From Chionoecetes opilio (lineage: Eukaryota > Arthropoda > Malacostraca > Decapoda > Majidae), in contig JACEEZ010011640.1 of NCBI GenBank assembly GCA_016584305.1, positions 22,595 through 86,594 of the forward strand: a stretch of 64,000 nucleotides of DNA, read 5' to 3'. The notes below the pieces were generated by a model, which searched no databases, was not told the origin of the DNA, and was given only the letters and a program-made list of their open reading frames with translations. Shown piece after piece: positions 34,564 to 44,977 of the stretch (the first letter of the stretch is position 1; every line of letters starts with the position of its first letter). The translations under genes were made by a program, and so were the position numbers.

Positions 34564-35215
34564 AGCTGCTAGAATGCTGTGAAGATGGCTTACGTAGAGA
34601 CCTGACCAGATCCGCTGTCACAAGTCTGGCAGAGGCAACAGAGGAGTCTGTGCTTGCAGCTATGAAAAAACTCGCTGTCAGAGAAGAAAACGCAATGGTA
34701 GCTAGATTCACATTGCATAACATGACACAATATCACGATGAACCAATACGTGCCTTCGGAGCTCGTATCAAAGGTCAGGCCAATGTATGTAAGTTCGTGC
34801 TACAGTGCCAGAATTGTAATACTGATGTTCATTACACAGATGAGATCTTGCGAGATGTGTTAGCCAGAGGTTTGAATGACAGTAAAATACAGCTTGACCT
34901 ATTGGGGAACCCTAACCAAGAAATGCTCCTTGAGGAGATGTTCAAATTTATTGAAGCTAAAGAAGCTGGCAAACGCTCTGCTATCACACTTACTCACTTA
35001 CAAGGCGCAGCCGCCACTCACAGTCTTTATAAAAGGAATAAAACACAAGTCAGTGCCACCTCACCCATACGGGAAAACAGTCTAGATACGGATTCACCAG
35101 GTGGCTGTTCCTACTGTGGTAGAAATGGTCATGGCAAGAAAGTTCCACCCCACATAAGGAAAAAGGTGTGCCCAGCATTTAATCACACCTGTCGAAGGTG
35201 TAACAATTGCTACAT
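34564..35215 (+). pseudogene. gypsy gag, 3' part with zinc knuckle
   Basis: The frame from 34650 reads AVREENAMVARFTLHNM, then GARIKGQANVCKF, LDLLGN and FIEAKEAGKRS, the second half of the capsid. Near 35105 CSYCGRNGHGKK is followed by CPAFNHTCRRC, a nucleocapsid-type zinc cluster that binds RNA. After 35215 the frame changes toward protease. Confidence 0.7.
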
Positions 35216-35329
35216 CACTTTGCAGTTATGTGTCGCAGTATGTCCAGCGGCTCCAATGCAGCTGCAGCGGAGACGAGGGAAGCGTCTTCCAGGCCCTTTG
35301 CAGATCCCAATCCACCACCTCTGAAGACA

Positions 35330-35800
35330 CGGGACAACCCCAAGGTACCACTAGCACCCTTATATCCAATGTCAGCCAGGATGGCAAACAAAGCTACCGG
35401 TCGTTCATTGACACTGAGCCATCACCTGTATGACCAGATTCGGACTGCGGGGGACGACAAGCATCACGTGCACAAACCAATCATTAAGTTATCCGTGTCT
35501 GCATTGGGAGCGGACTACAGAGACCTGGGATTTCCATGGAAGGCCACCACACATACCATGAACCTCCCAGTAATGGGCCGACACGGGCTGCCAATGCTGT
35601 CTTGCTAGCATGATGATGTTTCGTCGCCTTGGCCTCTACAAAAAAGACCTCATCCCAGTCTCCATGAGAATGCATGCAACTAACAACGAAGGTAAAAACA
35701 TCCTTGGTGCAGCAATCCCCCGCTTCGCTGGAACGGACCGACAAGGGAAACCAATAGAAACTAGACGGGTGGTGTATGCCCACGGATGATTCTGACAGGA
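35330..35800 (+). pseudogene. gypsy aspartic protease
   Basis: ADTGCQCCLA with the catalytic Asp-Thr-Gly at 35580-35588, then FRRLGLYKKDLIPV, MHATNN and ILGAAIPRF. The upstream linker (35395-35530) reads LSHHLYDQIRTAG and KLSVSALGADYRDLGF. A frameshift lies between linker and active site, and a stop follows at 35790. Confidence 0.7.
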
Positions 35801-36159
35801 TCTTCCTCACCCGCGAAGCATGTGTAGCGCTTGGCATGATTCCCAACAACTTCCCGACAGTAGGGGAAGTCATGTCATCAACCCTATCCCAAGCCGCAGA
35901 CTTATCCGAAAAAGGATCACTACCATGCTCCTGCCCACCCCTTTAGTTACCGCCACCAATGCCGGGACCCCACTCCCCTTTTCCACCCACAGTTGATAAT
36001 TTTACCCAAACTAAAACAGTGGATGATTAACTACTATAGTAGAAAGCACATTCAATACATGTGAACCCCAAAACCACTAAAAATGATGAACCCATGAGAT
36101 TAATGATCAATCCAGACGCAGAACCCACCCCCATGCCACAAAGCAATCCCAGTCCCATT

Positions 36160-36840
36160 CATGGCGTGAGAAAGTCAAAGCTGGCCTAGACCAAGACGTA
36201 AGGCTTCGCGTCATCAAAACCAGTCCCCATTGGGGAACCTGTTACTTGGGTGCCACCGCATGATTGTTGTGCAAAAAAAGGGTAAACCCAAACAACCCCA
36301 CAGTGGTTTTTCAGGCTCTAATGCCTATGCAAAAGGGAAACTCATCACACTCAAAGCCCATTCCATCAAGCACGTTCAGTGCCAGAGCAAAAGAGGAAAT
36401 CAGTTCTTGGTGCCTGGAATGGGTATCACAGTGTCCCTCTACATGCGGATGACCGACACTACACACATTTATCACCCCTTTGGGGGGACGGTATCGCTAC
36501 TGTGTTGCACCACAAGGAAAACATTGCATCGGGCGATGGCTATACCAGACGCTATGACCAAATAATCGCAGCCCCCAAACGTTATCATACACTACAAACA
36601 CTAAGTGCACAGATGAACTCTAATCTGGTCAGACACCATCGAAAGCAGTTTCTTCCAAGTTTCAGAATGGCTCAACTTTGTGCTTTCACCATGGCGTCAC
36701 ATTTAAACCCCAGAGAAATTCTGTTTGACAAGACACTGTTGAGTTTCCAGGGTTCTAAATTAACACTCGACACAGTTAACCCTGCGGTGCAACCTACGAG
36801 CCATACGAGAGTTCCCCACGCCCCGCAACATCACTGACGT
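36160..36840 (+). pseudogene. gypsy reverse transcriptase, catalytically damaged
   Basis: GLDQDVRLRVIKTSPHWG marks the fingers (36183-36235). The motif A region reads VLGAWNGYHSVPL (36403-36440), with Gly where the metal-binding Asp is expected. ASGDGYTRRYDQI follows at 36527. The YxDD position (about 36600) reads KCTDEL followed by a stop, so the second metal site is also lost. LNPREILFDKT and FQGSKLTLDTV follow at 36705-36775. Confidence 0.75.
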
Positions 36841-36856
36841 ACGTGCCTGGTTTGGT

Positions 36857-37498
36857 GTGGTGAATCAGGTCAGCTATGCATTTAGTATGGCAGATAAAAT
36901 GTTACCGTTTCGCGAACTACTCAAACCCTCAACACCCTTCCGATGGGATGAAGACCTGGATGCGCTGTTTGAGGAGTCGAAAGCCGCCATTGTGAGTGAC
37001 ATCAAGGAGGGTGTGACGATTTTTGACACGAACAAACCGACTTGTCTGGCAACAGACTGGTCCAAAGCAGAAATCGGATTTTGGCTCTTCCAGAAACACT
37101 GCCACTGCACAGGGCAAGAGCCTTTCTGCTGCAAAAGTGGTTGGAGAACCACCCTCATTGGCAGCCGCTTCACCCACCCCGCAGAATCAATAGAGGGGGA
37201 AACCCTGGCTGTAACAGATGCCCTGGACAAAGCCCGATTTTTTGTACTGGGCTGCGAGAGGCTCACCATTGCAATTGACCACAAACCCTTGCTAAATGTC
37301 TTTGGTGATCGATCTCTAGAGGACATCCCCAACGCACGCCTCCGAAACCTTAAAGAAAAAACATTGAGGTACAGGTTCCAGATGGTCCACATCCCTGGGG
37401 TAAAAAACATATTAGCAGATTCAGTGTCGAGACACCCCAGTGGTTTCCAGGTGCCGGAAAAATTGCAAATCCATCAAAATCACCTCACCATTGATTGA
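36857..37498 (+). pseudogene. gypsy RT connection and RNase H, open for 213 codons
   Basis: The best-preserved part of pol. MVNQVSYAFSMADKMLPFRE and TPFRWDEDLDALFEESK form the connection region. ATDWSKAEIGFWLFQKH supplies the first RNase H Asp, EGETLAVTDAL the Glu, and IAIDHKPLL the second Asp. GVKNILADSVSRHPSG closes the domain. It would remove RNA from the RNA/DNA hybrid during reverse transcription. The frame ends in TGA at 37496. Confidence 0.85.
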
Positions 37499-37689
37499 AC
37501 CTTCATTCCTAGCCGGTATACGGGCAGTGGGCACCAGTTATAATAGTGAAATTAATGATGGCCTCCACCAGACAGTAGCCCTTGCCTTACAATGTGTGGC
37601 TATCACATGGAGAAAGTCCGCGAAGCAACTGCAAGTGACGAAAACATGAACGCGCTTTTACAACTGATTGAGTAAGGGTTTCCCCTTCC

Positions 37690-38800
37690 GCCATGAGCTA
37701 CGGTAAACCTGCACGAATACCACCAGTTTCGTGATGACCTGTTTAAAAGTGGATGGTGTTGTTATCTACAAGGACTGAGTCGTCATACCCCCCTTTCCCG
37801 CGCAACACAGTACTCCAGACTCTACACTCGGCCCATCAAGGAGTCACATCAATGATGTCAAGGCAGAACATCCGTCTTCTGGCCGGGTATCACCCCTGCC
37901 ATCAAAGATGTCCGTGCGAAATGAAAAACCATTGCAACAGAATGTCACCCTCCCAGCCAAGTGCACCCCCAATGTCAACCACTGCCCTCTCTATCCTTCC
38001 AGTGCATATAAAGCCGACTATTCCCAAAACCAAGGACGCAGCTACTTAATCATCGTGGACGCTATTCCAAATGGCCCATAATCGAAGCTACAAGTGGGCA
38101 CGAGGGGTTAACAACTGCCTGCGACATACCTTTGTGACCTTTTGGGAAATTCCCGATGAGTTTGGGAAGCGATGGAGGACCTGAGTTCACTGCAGCATCT
38201 ACGAAGGCATTCCCCCAAAATTGGGGTGTCCACCATCGCCTCAGTTCCGTTGCCTTTCCCCACTCTAATTGCAGGGCAGAAGTAGGCGTAAAAACTGTCA
38301 AGCTCTTATCACTAGCAATACGGGACCACGTGGTGAACTGAACACGGATGCCTTGCAGCGTGCCATCCTTTCAATACCACAACACCCCGGACCCTGAGAC
38401 AAAAAATATCGCCCGCTATGTGCATTTTTTGATCGGCCAATAAAGGACTGCATCCCCATATTCCTGGGGCGATACAGACCTCACCCACTTGGCGAGAGAC
38501 ATTGGAACAAAAGGGGAAAAGGCACTCAGAAATCGAAAACAGAAAATGGCTGAGAGATGCACCGAGCACACAAAACGCTACCCCTCTCAAAGTTGGGACC
38601 ATGTACGCTTTCAGAATCAGACAGGTCCCCGCCCAAACCGATGAGACAAGACAGGAGTTGTGGTTGAAGTAAGACAGTTCGACCAATACGTTGTTCGTGT
38701 TGATGGGTTCGGGACGCGTTACACTCATAAACAGAAAATTCCTTCGCCTATATGAACCAGTGGTCCCATCAAGACAGCGAATAAGGAACATAGAAGAGGA
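37690..38800 (+). pseudogene. gypsy integrase and C-terminal tail
   Basis: QTLHSAHQGVTSMMSR (37811) and HCNRMSPSQPSAPPMSTTA (37932) cover the zinc-binding region. IIVD near 38048 gives the first core Asp. GSDGGPEF at 38165 gives the second, and CRAEVGVKTVK at 38272 the Glu. So all three catalytic acids are present, but in different frames. The C-terminal part reads LVYPHSHGQDQS after a basic NRKFLRLYEPVVPSRQ stretch (38729-38780). The minus-strand frames over this segment are shadows. Confidence 0.75.
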
Positions 38801-39257
38801 CCTACGTTTGTGACACCCCGCCCCGGGTCATCACCGTCAACTTTCACTGGTCTACCCGCACTCCCACGGACAGGATCAATCAGACTCCACAACCCCCACC
38901 AGCAGCAGGGGTGACTCCGTCTCCGCATGGTCACCCTCCAACAAAGGTGCGCCCCTTGGCAAAAACCCAAACCTACATAACAGCAGTAGACATGCCCCTA
39001 ACCCCCCGCGATGCCAGTGAAGAAGCACCCGGGCCGGAGATGTAGATGACCCTACTCGGCAGCAATCGTTGACCCAGCCGAGCCCCAGAGAACCCGCCGT
39101 CCCCCATATGGCATAAGGACTATATTATGTAACTCTTATCAGTCTTCATTCAGGGCCTAAAGACTTACGGGAGGTAGAGCATATCGATATAGTACTCATT
39201 ATACCGTCTTCTGTTATCCACCGGATAGAGAGCACATTGCGCCACTCAGGGAGTAAG

Positions 39258-39267
39258 CGACGTCAAT
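39258..39267 (+). repeat. MULE target-site duplication, left copy
   Basis: CGACGTCAAT here is repeated in the same orientation at 41404-41413, immediately outside the opposite terminus. Ten bases is within the 8-11 bp range typical of Mutator-like elements. Confidence 0.8.
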
Positions 39268-39674
39268 GAATTTAGGTAATAATGGCACAGGTAAAAATGG
39301 CACAGGCAAAAAATGGCCCCGGTAAAAATGCACAGGCAAAAATGGCACAAGTGAAAAAATAGGAAAAAAGGCACAAAATACAATAAGTTTATTGATAATA
39401 TATATAAAATATATATATATATTATAATATATATATATATATTATATATATATATATATATTTTATATCAAATTGAAAATCATGTAGGAACATTGTTAGA
39501 ATGAGAAACACTGTGTTAATCATTTTTTAAACAGAATCTTAAAACTGAACTTATGTTGGACCAAGTCCAATTAACCATGATCAAGGTTTTTCCTTCCTTC
39601 TGTGCAGGCTTTGCATAAAATTTTTAGTCTTTGTTGTGATAACATATTCTTGCTTTGTTATCTTTTTGGGTGGT

Positions 39675-40860
39675 TCACCAATGGTCCCTTGCAATCACTG
39701 CACTCACACAGCCTCTTCCTCGATCCCTTCTTATAAGTTTCCAGAAGATGGGTGCTGGTATCCAAAAGATGGTAAATTTGTTGATCAGCTCACATAGGTT
39801 GTTGGTTCTGGGACAGTATTCAGTAGCTTGATGAGTTCCAAAGTTTTGGAAATCTGCTGGAATGCGCGAAGGTTTACTGCTGGAATGCCAGGTGGGGTTC
39901 CGTCTTCTTTCCTGAACATTGCACCAGAAAAAATAGGTTGGTCGAAGTAAATCTGCAGGGAGCTGCCTCTTCAGGACATCTAGGGCTTGAGTAGCCTCAT
40001 TCCACTGGAACATCTTCAACTGGTAAAAAGCCAGTTTAGTCGACTGTCAACAGAATTTAGGAAGTCATCACTCTCTTTGTAGTGGTTGGTCAGGCCAAGG
40101 TTTTGTATTTTCTCCCGGTATCATGAGTCAGGTGGTAGAAGCAGCCGATGCGTGTTTCCCGGTCCAAAAACATGTTGAAGCTTGGATTTTACCGCCTGCT
40201 CGTAGTAACAATTTGGTTGTTGGGTCTGGTAGAGCTCAATCTGTGGCAGTGATCCATGACTGCTTGCAATTGGGGTTCATATGTACTTTTGGTTTAGTCT
40301 GCAGACAAGCAAACACAGTAGAAACTGCATTTACCAATTGGGACGCGTATTACATAAAGCTGTAGAATTTAGTGGGGCATTGCTAGTGCATCCACAGATA
40401 TGTTCAGCAGAAGCAAGTAACCCCAGTGATTTATCAGAACCAAACGCAATGATAGTTACAGTGTCTGGGGCCATGCGAAAACAGGAATGGCTTTTTTGGT
40501 CGGGAGCGGAGTAGTTGCCCTTCTCCAGTAAGTTTCAGATCCCAAATCTTTTTGGTACTGATGGATAGGTTCATCTTTGGTTACGCAAAGTTCCTTTATG
40601 ATGTCCTCATTGGAAGTTAAACGCCTTTTCTTAGCTGATAAGTCAAACCAGGGTTTTGCTGTAAATCTGGCTAGTTTATCTCGTTTCTGCGCTTTTCTCT
40701 TCATGTTGGGGATGCATTTTTAGCTGAGATAGCAGCATAATCAGGAGCGGGTTGTGGTAATTTGAACAGGACAGTCATATCAAGGCTGGTGGTTTATGGC
40801 CTACAAAAAGAAATTTTTTCTTAAACATTCCATCTGATAGAGTGATCTTATAATCTGTTT
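39675..40860 (-). pseudogene. MULE transposase relic
   Basis: Minus-strand pieces in order: KPWFDLSAKKRRL (40640), DEPIHQYQKDLG (40580), FGSDKSLGLLASAEHICG (about 40460-40400), CLLADQTKSTYEPQLQAVMD (40310-40250), MFLDRETRIGCFYHLTHD (40180-40125), FLPVEDVPVE (40036-40007), and PRTNNLCELINKF with PIFWKLI (39810-39750). The D-x-E, GC-x-H and RTNN-x-x-E landmarks fit a MULE-type DDE transposase. Stops and shifts occur roughly every 30-60 codons, so it is inactive. Confidence 0.7.
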
Positions 40861-41097
40861 GTTGCATGTATCCTTTGGGAAACAAATCTTCTCTTTTCCT
40901 TTATTTCTCACTATGACCTTCCATGATGGGGTTGTGGGAGGGCCACTGAGATCGAGGTGTTACTTGACTGCTACAATAGCTTGTCAATTACTTCATATAA
41001 ACAATGAGCTAGTGGTCGTGGCATTTATTGACAAAAGTTTATTCACCCTAGTGAATTTTTTTGTGTGCCATTTTTCCTATTTTTCAGTTGTGTATTT

Positions 41098-41403
41098 TAC
41101 CTGTGCCCTTTTTACCTGTGCCATTTTACCTGTGCCATTTTTACCCGTGCCATTTTTACCTGTGCCATTTTACCTGTGCCATTTTACCTGTGCCATTTTT
41201 ACCTGTGCCATTTTTACCTGTGCCATTTTTACCTGTGCCATTTTTACCTGTGCCATTTTTACCTGTGTCATTTTTACCTGTGTCATTTTTACCTGTGCCA
41301 TTTTTACCTGTGCCATTTTTACCTGTGCCATTTTTACCGTGCCATTTTTACCTGTGCCATTTTTACCTGTGCCATTATTACCTGTGCCATTATTACCGTT
41401 CAC
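41098..41403. repeat. 15-bp minisatellite forming the MULE right terminus
   Basis: About twenty TGTGCCATTTTTACC units. The period is divisible by three, so all frames stay open and give repetitive Cys/Phe or Gly/Lys peptides on both strands. These frames are not genes. Confidence 0.85.
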
Positions 41404-41652
41404 CGACGTCAATACACACAGCCGCCCCAGCGCTCCACAGCAGCCACGTGCAGTTAAAGCGGCTATTACACGGGCACTTTTCTGCTCAGTGAGCAGTGCT
41501 CAGTGAGCAGTTTTGAGGATTTTGCTCAATGAAAGCCTGTTTGGTTGAGCAAACAGGGAACTATTTCGAAGCTATTTTTGCTAGTCATTTTGAGTGAGCA
41601 AAAACGTTTTCTGTTATAAAGGACCGAAATTAGTGGATGACTATATTATTTA

Positions 41653-41877
41653 TTGCAAGATCATTTTCTTCTAAAACTCTCAAGACATCAACATGCGGCC
41701 TACATGCCTGCTGACTGGACAGACGAGATGGAAAGCTTACTGGTTGACTTAGTTCAGGCACATCCTACAATATGGAACATATATAGCCCTTTATTTGTTA
41801 AAAAAAACATTAAAAAAGAAAACATGCACCCTCAATACCTAAGAAGCCTGACCTTCCAAGTCATTTATTTACGGTGA
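41653..41877 (+). CDS. Truncated MADF (Myb/SANT-like) DNA-binding ORF
   Basis: 74 codons. Residues about 22-55, beginning WTDEMESLLVDLVQAHP and continuing TIWNIYSPLFVKK, match the first helices of a MADF domain (Trp, acidic helix, HP-x-LW, then Tyr/Phe-Lys). The family binds DNA. In PIF/Harbinger transposons a MADF/Myb-like partner recruits the transposase to the ends, which suits this location. The third helix (expected W-x-x-I/L) is lost, and the C-terminus MHPQYLRSLTF looks out of frame. Probably non-functional. Confidence 0.55.
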   Translation: MQDHFLLKLSRHQHAAYMPADWTDEMESLLVDLVQAHPTIWNIYSPLFVKKNIKKENMHPQYLRSLTFQVIYLR

Positions 41878-42319
41878 TACACAGGCGACAGGTGTGTTGC
41901 GAGGCCGTACAGGTGTGTAGTGACAGGTGTGGTGTATATGGTAAAGCGAGAGAGGCTAAGAGTGCAGTGTTAGCCCCCGAGTGTGTGTGTCTGACCTAAA
42001 GAGCGAACGCGTAGTTCTCGTCCACTATAACGGCGTCAGCCCCGTACCGCCGCGGCCACGAGTACGGCGCGGGCCACAGTGGTCCATAGAAGCTACTCTC
42101 GGGGATTACAGGAAGTTTAAATGAATCAAAAACCTTTGACCTAATCAAAAAACCTTTCTTAATTAGGTATATTGAATTGAAAGTAGTTAGTTTGGTACAC
42201 TGATTTTGAGTATTTTCGTACATACCTGGTGTCATTTCGTAACTCTAGTAGTCAAGTTCAACTCTGCGCTGAGTGTACGAAACGACTATGGTTTCATATA
42301 GACTACGAAACAACGTTTG

Positions 42320-42665
42320 ATAATAATGGACGAGAGTTTCGCGGTCGTTTTCAGAGACACCAACTATTTTTTCTTGGCCTACAATAGGTGCTTGTTCTAA
42401 TGGAGATAGTTTTATTTTGTGCAACCCCCCCTCAAAAAAAAAAAAATTATAATAATAATGAAACCTAACCTAACCTTAAAGGTTTTAATGAAACCTAACC
42501 TAACCTTAAAGGTTTTAATCAAACCTAACCTAACCTTAAAGGTTTTAATGAAACCTAACCTAACCTTATAGGTTGTTATGAAACCTAACATAACTTTAAC
42601 CACAAAGTATACTTTTTGTTTTTGTTTTTTTGCGCAAAATAAAGCTATCTCCATTACAACAAACA
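42320..42665. mobile_element. Satellite-core inverted-repeat element, copy 3 (right arm truncated)
   Basis: The full left arm is at 42320-42430. The core of about four 30-bp units (42465-42600) lies in the opposite orientation to copy 1. Only about 45 bp of the right arm remain, ending at CTCCATTACAACAAACACC. It lies inside the Harbinger-like element. Confidence 0.75.
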
Positions 42666-42997
42666 CCGCTTATTAGGAAGCGCTATGCTCATTTGTATCA
42701 TAACCGCACTCAGGTCTGTATGCATTTTGCTCATCAAAACACAGATCACCGTGTAATAGTTTCGTTGAGCAGCTCAGTGATATCTGCTCAGTGAGCAGAA
42801 AAGTGCCCGTGTAATAGCGCCTTAACACTATACGATAGGTACATTAATGTGAAGACAATAAAGGATGTATTATGTTCATGGTCATATTACGGTTACTATA
42901 TGTTATGGGCATTGTCTAACGAATGTATTCTGTTATTCCAGTCGTGAACATTGTCATCCATGGAATAAACTTCATGAACATGACAAATGGTTTGAAT

Positions 42998-43189
42998 TTA
43001 AGGCCTCTTCCATTTGTGCCCAAGTTGCATGAACCAGTTCTTTCAGTTCAGGGTTGGGTTCTGGGTTCAGGGTTGGGTTCGCGTATCACAAATGGAACGC
43101 AAAAACCCCGTTTTTTGTTTACAAACATACTCAGCTGACGAGGCAATTTAAGAGAGAGAGAGAGAGACAGAGAGAGAGGAGAGAAAAGG

Positions 43190-43262
<73 letters not shown>

Positions 43263-43264
43263 AG

Positions 43265-43306
<42 letters not shown>

Positions 43307-43323
43307 AAGAGAGAGAGAGGGAG

Positions 43324-43357
<34 letters not shown>

Positions 43358-43372
43358 AGAGAGTGAGAAAAG

Positions 43373-43409
<37 letters not shown>

Positions 43410-44138
43410 TAACGAGATAACGAGAGAGAGAGAGAGATAACGAGAGAGAGAGGAGAGAGAAAAACGAGAGAGAGAAGAGATAGAGAGAGAGAGATGAGAT
43501 AAACGAAGAGAGAGAGATAACGAGATAGAGAAAAATAACGAGAGAGAGATAACGAGAGAGAGAGATAACGAGAGAGAGATAACGAGAGAGAGAGAGATAT
43601 ATATCGAGATAGAGATAACGAGAGATAGAGATAACGAGAGAGATAACGAGAGAGAGATAACAAGAGAGAGAGATAACGAGAGAGAAACGAAGGAGAAAAT
43701 TTAAAGAGAAAAACGCGAGAGAGATAACAAGAGAGAGAGAGAGATAACGAGAGAGAGAGATAATGAGAGATAACGAGAGATATAACTCAGCTAGCTGCTA
43801 TGTGAAGGGATCATATCAAGTTTAAGATCGCGGGAACGCATGGCCTCCATCCAGCCATGTATGCCTCTTTTATGCCGTCTGACATCCTCTCCGACTCGTG
43901 CATGCGGAAAACCCTTCACGATAAGAGAAATAGGGCCCAAGGCGACCATTGTTTGTTATGAACTGAAAACTCTACCCAAGCTACCCACCTCTCAATGTGA
44001 GTAGAGAAAGTTCACGGGTTTTGCTGTGTCACTATGCGCTTTGCCTCGGACCCAGGTTTTCGTGCGCAAATGGAACGCCTGAACTCTTGGGTTCCGTGAA
44101 CTGGTTCTTGAAATGTCGCAAATGGAAGAGGCCTTTAA
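42998..44138. mobile_element. TTAA-flanked element with GA-microsatellite interior, copy 1
   Basis: Perfect 15-bp inverted termini GGCCTCTTCCATTTG (43002-43016) and complement (44119-44133), flanked by TTTAA/TTAA (42997-43001 and 44134-44138). The interior is a long GA microsatellite with GATAACGAGAGA steps (43150-43790) and about 340 bp of unique sequence (43790-44118). The unique part is repeated inverted in the neighbouring copy at 44193. This copy has no gene and is probably an internally deleted derivative. Confidence 0.7.
43150..43795. repeat. GA / GATAACGAGA microsatellite
   Basis: Nearly 650 bp of GAGAGA with interspersed GATAACGAGAGA. Its mirror (TCTCTCGTTATC) fills 44540-45020 and 46430-46900. 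Arg/Glu and Leu/Ser frames here are composition artefacts. Confidence 0.9.
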
Positions 44139-44192
44139 TACCTATTGAATACCTATATTATTTAATACCTATTTATATTCAGAAAGATATAA

Positions 44193-44868
44193 GGCTTCTT
44201 CCATTGCGACATTTCAAGAACCGTTCACGGAACCCAAGAGTTCAGGCGTTCCATTGCGCACGAAAAACCCGGGTCGAGGCAAGCGCGTAGTGACTCAGCA
44301 AAACCCTGACCTTTCTTACTCACATTGAGAGGTGGGTAGCTTGGGTAGAGTTTTTCAGTTCATAACAAACAATGGTCGCCTTTGGGCCCCATTTTCTTAT
44401 CGTGAAGGTTTTCCGCATGCACGAGTCGGAGAGGATGACAGACGGCAAAAAAAGAGGCATACATGGCTGGTGGAGCCATGCGTTCCCGCGATCTTAAACT
44501 TGATATGATCCCTTCACATAGCAGCTAGCTGAGTTATATCTCTCGTTATCTCTCTCTCTCTAGCTCTCGTTATTTTCTCTCGTCTCTCTCTCGTTATCTT
44601 CTCTCCGTTATCTCTCCCCTCTCTTATCTCTCTTGTTATCTCTCTCTTTCGTTATCTCCTCTCGTTATCTCTCTCTCTCGTTATCTCTCTCGTTATCTCT
44701 CTTTCTCTCATTATCTCTCTCTCTCTCGTTATCTCTCTCTCGTTATATCTCTCTCTCCTCTCGTTTATCTCTCTCTCTCTCGTTATCTCTCTCTCTCGTT
44801 ATCTCTCTCTCATTCTCTCTTCTCTCTCTCTCTCTCTCTTCTCCTCTCTCTCTCTCTCTCTCTCTCCC

Positions 44869-44929
<61 letters not shown>

Positions 44930-44931
44930 CC

Positions 44932-44977
<46 letters not shown>

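Larger units (their letters stand above)
33831..39060 (+). mobile_element. Ty3/gypsy element, conventional PR-RT-RH-IN order
   Basis: gag, protease, RT, RNase H and integrase follow in the usual order on the plus strand, each recognisable by motif, with about ten frameshifts or stops. A purine tract (GGGAGGTAGAG, 39169) follows pol. LTRs were not identified. The 3' side is interrupted by the MULE at 39268 and the Harbinger-like element at 41457. gag is interrupted at 34086-34563. Confidence 0.8.
39268..41403 (-). mobile_element. Mutator-like element (MULE) with minisatellite terminal repeats
   Basis: The ends GAATTTAGGTAATAATGGCAC (left) and its near complement (right) lead into tandem 15-bp GGCACAGGTAAAAAT steps: about six on the left (39283-39365) and about twenty on the right (41098-41395), in inverted orientation. 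Inward, AAAATAGGAAAAAAGGCACA and AATAAGTTTATTGA are also mirrored (39353-39395 and 41030-41085). The interior holds a decayed transposase on the minus strand and a (TA)n tract at 39400-39470. The 10-bp target duplication fixes both borders. Confidence 0.8.
41457..42821. mobile_element. Harbinger-like element with MADF-like ORF
   Basis: The left end AAGCGGCTATTACACGGGCAC (41457) and the inverted right end GTGCCCGTGTAATAGCGCC (42803-42821) continue into CTTTTCTGCTCAGTGAGCAG on each side, a near-perfect 38-bp terminal repeat. TTA(A) flanks both ends (41454 and 42822), as expected for PIF/Harbinger. The subterminal regions repeat GCTCAGTGAGCAG palindromes. No DDE nuclease remains. A MADF-like ORF lies inside, and another element is inserted at about 42320-42665. 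Confidence 0.65.

Noticed and set aside
36857..37498. Domesticated RNase H host gene
   Set aside because: The frame is open, but it is collinear with decayed RT and integrase of the same gypsy element, with no independent start or splice signals.
39283..41395. CRISPR-like direct repeats
   Set aside because: The units are contiguous with no unique spacers, in a eukaryotic transposon terminus.
41061..41492. Cys/Phe repeat protein
   Set aside because: It is produced by the 15-bp minisatellite of the MULE terminus. The period is a multiple of three, so frames stay open on both strands.
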